Shown: positions 60,701 through 64,000 of the stretch, one piece after another
How positions within the stretch are numbered: position 1 is the first letter of the stretch
How the letters are laid out: each line of letters opens with the position of its first letter
NCBI GenBank assembly: GCA_022841475.1
Contig: JALHRJ010000009.1
Span: forward strand, 1-64,000
Source of the DNA: Cyclobacteriaceae bacterium
GTDB taxonomy: Bacteria; Bacteroidota; Bacteroidia; Cytophagales; Cyclobacteriaceae
Direction: 5' to 3'
Length of the DNA stretch: 64,000 bases
Notes under the pieces: generated by a model
What the model was told of the DNA's origin: nothing
The model's input: the letters and a program-made list of their open reading frames with translations, nothing else
The model's database searches: none
Translations under genes and position numbers: made by a program

Positions 60701-63700
60701 GCTTCCGTTAAATTCAACAATGGCAAAGTGGTATAACGTACCAGGTTGAAGATTCGATATGATAAAATCATCACCAATACCCGAACCGACTACAAAATTG
60801 CCACCCCCTAAATCCGATCCGCTACCGAAATTATTGTTGGCTGTATACCCGGTAAAATCTACAGGCCATGCATCAACCGGGCTGCCTTGTTTAGCTATTA
60901 TCATTCGTGAAATACCATCACCCTGAGTTAAAGTTAGTCGCATGGAATTTCCCTGAACATTAATAAAAGAAAGATTCGTTGCCGGTACAATTGGTTTATC
61001 TCCAACGTTCACACTTCCTATTAATGGATCAGGGGTTCTGTAAACCGGGCCTGAGCTACCATTGTATTCCACCACGGCAAAGTGATATTCCCCCGGGGGA
61101 ATGTTAATGATGTTTACGGAATTACCAGTATTATCATACACAACTTTAGAAGTGCCTAACGCTGGACTGGAAGGATAGCTTGGATTTGCTATATAGTTAG
61201 ATAAATTAACCGGAAGGCTTTGTACAGCTTGTCCTTGACGGATGAGAACAATCCGGGCATTTCCGTTTCCATTAATCCAGCTTACTGTAAGCGTATTTGA
61301 AGTTATGTTTGAGAACGTAAGATTGGTTGCCTGTTGGGTTGGGGGAGATAAAGTGCTACTGCTTCCGGTAAGTGCTTCTGCACTGGTCATATATATTCGA
61401 TTTGTTCCGGTGCCATTGTATTCGATAATAGCAAAGTGATAGGTTTGCTCAACACTTAAACCAGTAACTGACGTAATTGAATTTCCTCCGATATCAGGAT
61501 CATTTTCCAATACATAGTTACCGCCACCTAAATGTGCTGCTGCGTTACCGAACGCGGTACTGGCTGTATACGATGTCAGATCAGTGGGAAAAATATCTAC
61601 CGGTGATCCTTGCTTTCCGATTACAATCCGGCCGAAGCCATTTCCGGTGGTATAGTTCAGCGTCATTCGGTTACCTTCAATATTTGAAAACGTAAGTGAA
61701 GTAGGTGATACCGTTGGTTTTCCAAGGGTAGTGAATGAGCCTATACCGGGATCGGCCTGTTTATACACCGGCCCCGAAGATCCATTGTATTCAAAAACAG
61801 CAAAGTGATAGGTGGTATTTGGTTGCAACGATTGAAGGGTGAACGACAGGCTGCTGCCATCGGCTACAATTTTAGAACTGCCCAATGCAGGGGCTGTTGA
61901 AAAGTTAGGATTCCCCGTGTAATTCACCAGACTTACTGGTATATCGGTAACGGGTGAACCGGCACGGGCCAAAACAATTCGGTTGTTTCCATTACCCGCT
62001 GTGTAGGTTACCGTTGCGTTGTAGCCAGTGATGTTTGTAAAACTGAAATTACCTGCCGACACACTTGGTGGTGAGAGCGTAGTTTCCTGACCTGTTAAAA
62101 CCTGGGCCGGAGTTGTTAAATAAAATGTATTGGAAGCGCTACCATTAAATTCGAAGATCGCAAAATGGTATGTGGTAGCTGGCGTAAGGCCGGTAATGGA
62201 TAAGGTGCTGTTAGTTATTTTACCGACTGCAAATGTATTATTACCTAAGTTATCACCCGAGCCAAAAACTGAACTCACATTGTATTCTACTCCATCAGTG
62301 GGTGTCCAGATTACGGGATTATCCTGACGCGCCACCACCAAACGTTCCGTCCCATTACCAGCTGAAAACGAAATGGAGAAACGATTTCCCTGAATGTTAG
62401 AAGTAGTAAGTGTCGTACTGCCAATAGTGGGCGCTCCAACAGTAGTGAATGATCCGACCAACGCATTAGCCAAATCAAATACAGGACTGCTTGGTCCATT
62501 GGCCTCTACCACCTTATAGAAATATTGCGTGTTGGGTTGCAGATTAGTAACATTAACCAGGTTACTCGAGTTAAAATAGATTACCCGGCCTGCTCCAACC
62601 GCTGAACCTGTACCAAAATTAGCACTGCCAGAATAGTTTGTGTATTGGACAGGATCGCTTGCAGCTGATCCTGCTTGCAAAATAACCAGGGAGCGGGTTC
62701 CATTACCTCGTGTCCAGGTTAAGGAAGCTGTGTTGCCGGTAGGGGTTGCAATTAAATTCGTAGAACCCACTGTGGGCGGAAACAACGTGGAGCCAGTTCC
62801 AGAAAGTACATCTGTCGTATTGAAAACAGTATTAAAATTAATCCCATTGAATTCAAAAATTCTAAAGTGATAGCTGGTACTATTCACCATGCCGGTGATC
62901 GTAACATTTGTAGCGGTGCCTCTGTATACAACAAAGTTGCCAGCCCCTATTTGATCGCCCGAACCAAACGTGGCGTTCGCTACGTAATCAGTACCGTTGG
63001 CCGGCATTCCGGTACCATTAAATGTTGGGCTCAAACTAGCTAACACCAACACATTGCTACCATTGCCGCGCGTCCAGTTTACCCGAAGGCCATTGCCAAC
63101 AATGTTGGTAACTGAAAAATTATTGGCACCCGTTGTAGGAGCGCCCCCTGTTGTGAATGAGCCAACCAGTGCGTTTGCGATGTCAAATACTGGACTGCTG
63201 GGTCCATTTGCCTCAACTACTTTATAGAAATATTGGGTGTTAGGAGCAAGGTTAGTGACGTTAACTACATTGGTTGAGTTTAAAAATACAACGCGACCCG
63301 CTCCGATTGCAGTGCCAGATCCAAAGTTTGCATTGGCTGTATAATTTGTGTACTGAGTTGGATCATTAGGCGCAGACCCTACCTGCAAAATAATGAGTGA
63401 TCGGGTTCCATCTCCGCGGGTCCATGTTAACGAAGCTGAGTTACCAGTCGGTGTGACAATCATGTTGGTAGACCCAAGGGTAGGTGGAAACAATGTAGTG
63501 CCATCTCCCGAGAGAACATTGATGGTATTATATTGAGTGCCCGAACCCGTTCCATTAAATTCATAAATTCTGAAATAGTAAATAGTGCTATTGGTTAATC
63601 CGGTCGTGGTCACACTTGCGCCTGTGCCTTTGTAGACTACAAAGTTGTTAACTCCAATTTGATTGCCTGATCCAAATGTAGCATTGGCTGTATAGTCTGT

Positions 63701-63943
63701 TCCATCAGCCGGGACGCCTGTGCCTCCGAACGTAGGACTTATACTGGCAACTACTAAAACCCTGCTACCATTACCGCGGGTCCAGTTTGCACGCATGCCA
63801 TTGCCTACAATGTTATTCACTGAAAAATTCGATGCGCCTGTGGTGGGTGCTTGTGCCAATAGATTATGGGAGACAAGCATGAACAGAAGAACATAAAATG
63901 CTTTACATGTAAATCTATAAGATGAAAAATCCAGATAGTTCAT
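57797..63943 (-). CDS. Giant type IX secreted protein with fibronectin-III-like repeats and gliding C-terminal domain
   Basis: The product has 2048 residues, with its start within the window. Signal-type N-terminus (AFYVLLFMLVSHNLLAQ). Twelve fibronectin-III-like units (about 33-1460) of roughly 115-120 residues each carry NWTRGNG-type strands, FGSG and a YHFAIFEYNG or YFYKVVEANG strand near the end. Then come mixed Ig-like and PKD-like parts (CPSQQVDVPYLF, GTPIQLTTSQPNY, CGGSTVL-like). The end DIIIYTGISPNGDLKNDKW, VTIYNRWGSKVWE, PSGTYFYKIEF, GYLTLKR is the same type B sorting domain as in the neighbour. It is a probable surface adhesin or gliding filament component. Confidence 0.93.
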   Translation of the reverse strand: MNYLDFSSYRFTCKAFYVLLFMLVSHNLLAQAPTTGASNFSVNNIVGNGMRANWTRGNGSRVLVVASISPTFGGTGVPADGTDYTANATFGSGNQIGVNNFVVYKGTGASVTTTGLTNSTIYYFRIYEFNGTGSGTQYNTINVLSGDGTTLFPPTLGSTNMIVTPTGNSASLTWTRGDGTRSLIILQVGSAPNDPTQYTNYTANANFGSGTAIGAGRVVFLNSTNVVNVTNLAPNTQYFYKVVEANGPSSPVFDIANALVGSFTTGGAPTTGANNFSVTNIVGNGLRVNWTRGNGSNVLVLASLSPTFNGTGMPANGTDYVANATFGSGDQIGAGNFVVYRGTATNVTITGMVNSTSYHFRIFEFNGINFNTVFNTTDVLSGTGSTLFPPTVGSTNLIATPTGNTASLTWTRGNGTRSLVILQAGSAASDPVQYTNYSGSANFGTGSAVGAGRVIYFNSSNLVNVTNLQPNTQYFYKVVEANGPSSPVFDLANALVGSFTTVGAPTIGSTTLTTSNIQGNRFSISFSAGNGTERLVVARQDNPVIWTPTDGVEYNVSSVFGSGDNLGNNTFAVGKITNSTLSITGLTPATTYHFAIFEFNGSASNTFYLTTPAQVLTGQETTLSPPSVSAGNFSFTNITGYNATVTYTAGNGNNRIVLARAGSPVTDIPVSLVNYTGNPNFSTAPALGSSKIVADGSSLSFTLQSLQPNTTYHFAVFEYNGSSGPVYKQADPGIGSFTTLGKPTVSPTSLTFSNIEGNRMTLNYTTGNGFGRIVIGKQGSPVDIFPTDLTSYTASTAFGNAAAHLGGGNYVLENDPDIGGNSITSVTGLSVEQTYHFAIIEYNGTGTNRIYMTSAEALTGSSSTLSPPTQQATNLTFSNITSNTLTVSWINGNGNARIVLIRQGQAVQSLPVNLSNYIANPSYPSSPALGTSKVVYDNTGNSVNIINIPPGEYHFAVVEYNGSSGPVYRTPDPLIGSVNVGDKPIVPATNLSFINVQGNSMRLTLTQGDGISRMIIAKQGSPVDAWPVDFTGYTANNNFGSGSDLGGGNFVVGSGIGDDFIISNLQPGTLYHFAIVEFNGSGASAFYQLPAIVAKTSNSTLTAPTVNTSNFFANNITGNRMQVTWTRGNGTGRLIVAKAGSPVDVIPANLTNPNTISIFGSGTNLGNGNFAMYDGGGDNFTISNLEPDANYHFASFEFNGAGSGKVYLTDNVGRASFTTAPGPSVAAKNLNVSSVNGDRFTLSFTEGNGTRRLVVLRKGGLVNELPINLTTYTGGNFGVGTDLGNENYVVAFGALTSTFVVAGLEPDTQYGVAVFEVDGSNGNQRYLVSQYINQLVSTASAPTIPTSSLLFNSIGSTSVNLSWTNGNGAGRMVVLLPSQPVTFQPTVLNSHGSSSANFASGTNNLPLGHKHIYRGTATTVTITNLLPGTTYHLAFFEYNGTGQPVYNYIPLTGFFTTLPTSGIAIGGFDAITFCPSQQVDVPYLFTGLLAAGNQISVELSDITGSFASPTLLGIQSTTNVSGFVTSILPASLPEGLGYRLRVQSTNPTSLSTDNGADLQIVTSVQPTFTIVGGQVSSCGTPIQLTTSQPNYNLQWFRNSTPIAGATTSSHNATETGDYQVRIAGASGGCQLLSASTTLTISQKPVFDFLFDSLLCDTEVLDLNPLTQPTGGTFAGPGVINGIFDAALAGIGQHIIEYTYVDPVSLCSYTEFTQIQVAELPIAPTTQSASGCQLTNILLLASGASATESYVWYTTITGGTPIAGETFASFTATALTQTTSYYVSILSASGCEGPRSEVVATVTTVTKPTITTTGSPAFCDGGSTVLNAPAGFTSYKWSTGETTQSITVTTADDYTVLVRDAGGCESENSDPVTVTINQPPVTPQISVVGGLAICLGQSITLRAPAGFTYGWSSGETTQEIIVTTADTFSVTITDLNGCSAISQPVVTTVNTCIPADIIIYTGISPNGDLKNDKWIIENISSNPETEKNTVTIYNRWGSKVWEATNYDNVQVKFIGETDSGKELPSGTYFYKIEFSSGRKGESGYLTLKR
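59560..63847 (-). repeat. Twelve fibronectin-III-like tandem units, with a 708-bp two-unit duplication at the start
   Basis: Units begin PTTGASNFSV, PTLGSTNMIV, PTTGANNFSV, PTVGSTNLIA, then diverge (PTIGSTTLTT, PSVSAGNFSF and so on). Units 1+2 (63140-63847) and 3+4 (62432-63139) are close copies, 236 residues apart. The remaining eight are diverged to ordinary domain similarity. Unlike the Ig repeats of the neighbour, homogenisation here is limited to the N-terminal end. Confidence 0.85.
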
Positions 63944-64000
63944 GGTTAATGCACTTTTCTGTTGAATACCGAAATTTTGAATGGAGGAGGAATAAATATA

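Overview
The window looks like a chromosomal segment of a Bacteroidota bacterium, most likely a Cytophagales-type gliding or environmental lineage. The evidence is: two giant surface proteins ending in the gliding-motility-associated (type IX secretion, type B) C-terminal domain; promoters of the Bacteroidota TAnnTTTG type; many short lipoproteins and outer-membrane barrels ending in aromatic residues; a Bacteroidota-type LptD; and core genes (lysS, aroA, aroB, aroQ, xerD, pyrD, rnhA, cdd) scattered among membrane genes. No rRNA, tRNA or CRISPR array was seen. No stretch of more than 300 bases lacks a gene; intergenic gaps are about 220 bases or less.

Layout. 1-2.7 kb is accessory: the tail of an IS1182-type transposase, then two minus-strand gene pairs that look like mobile gene cassettes. 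Each pair overlaps by ATGA. Each cassette has its own perfectly matching inverted end repeats, and a long stem-loop lies at the junction, as in integron cassettes, but there is no integrase here. 2.7-11 kb holds small envelope genes, a penicillin-acylase-family enzyme, a VanX-type dipeptidase, a DUF433 antitoxin with a broken PIN-like toxin, and two dispersed intergenic repeats. 11-18 kb is housekeeping: M42 peptidase, aroA, aroB, proline dehydrogenase and lysS. 18-26 kb is envelope biogenesis: lptD diverges from an amidase-MCE-acyl-CoA carboxylase-SirB1 run. 26-36 kb has an ABCG-like exporter with an extra N-terminal region next to a SiaC-family protein, then cdd, a saccharopine dehydrogenase-like gene, an acyltransferase, a BASS transporter, rnhA and marC.

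36-45.4 kb is an apparent inorganic-carbon acquisition block: outer-membrane porin, SulP transporter with STAS domain, two divergent 117-residue exported proteins that look like diverged copies of each other, then dabA and dabB. DabA keeps the Cys-x-Asp and His/Cys residues expected of the carbonic-anhydrase-like site. 45.4-52.6 kb returns to metabolism (a SerC-like aminotransferase, aroQ, xerD, DUF4136, pyrD, a lipoprotein, an oligopeptidase B-like S9 peptidase).

52.7-64 kb is filled by two giant secreted repeat proteins on the minus strand. The first has fourteen 83-residue Ig-like units, eleven nearly identical, with a recent two-unit duplication. The second has twelve fibronectin-III-like units plus Ig-like domains. 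Both end in the same sorting domain and are presumably exported by the type IX system. The most unusual parts are the cassette region at the left end and the paired small proteins beside dabAB.
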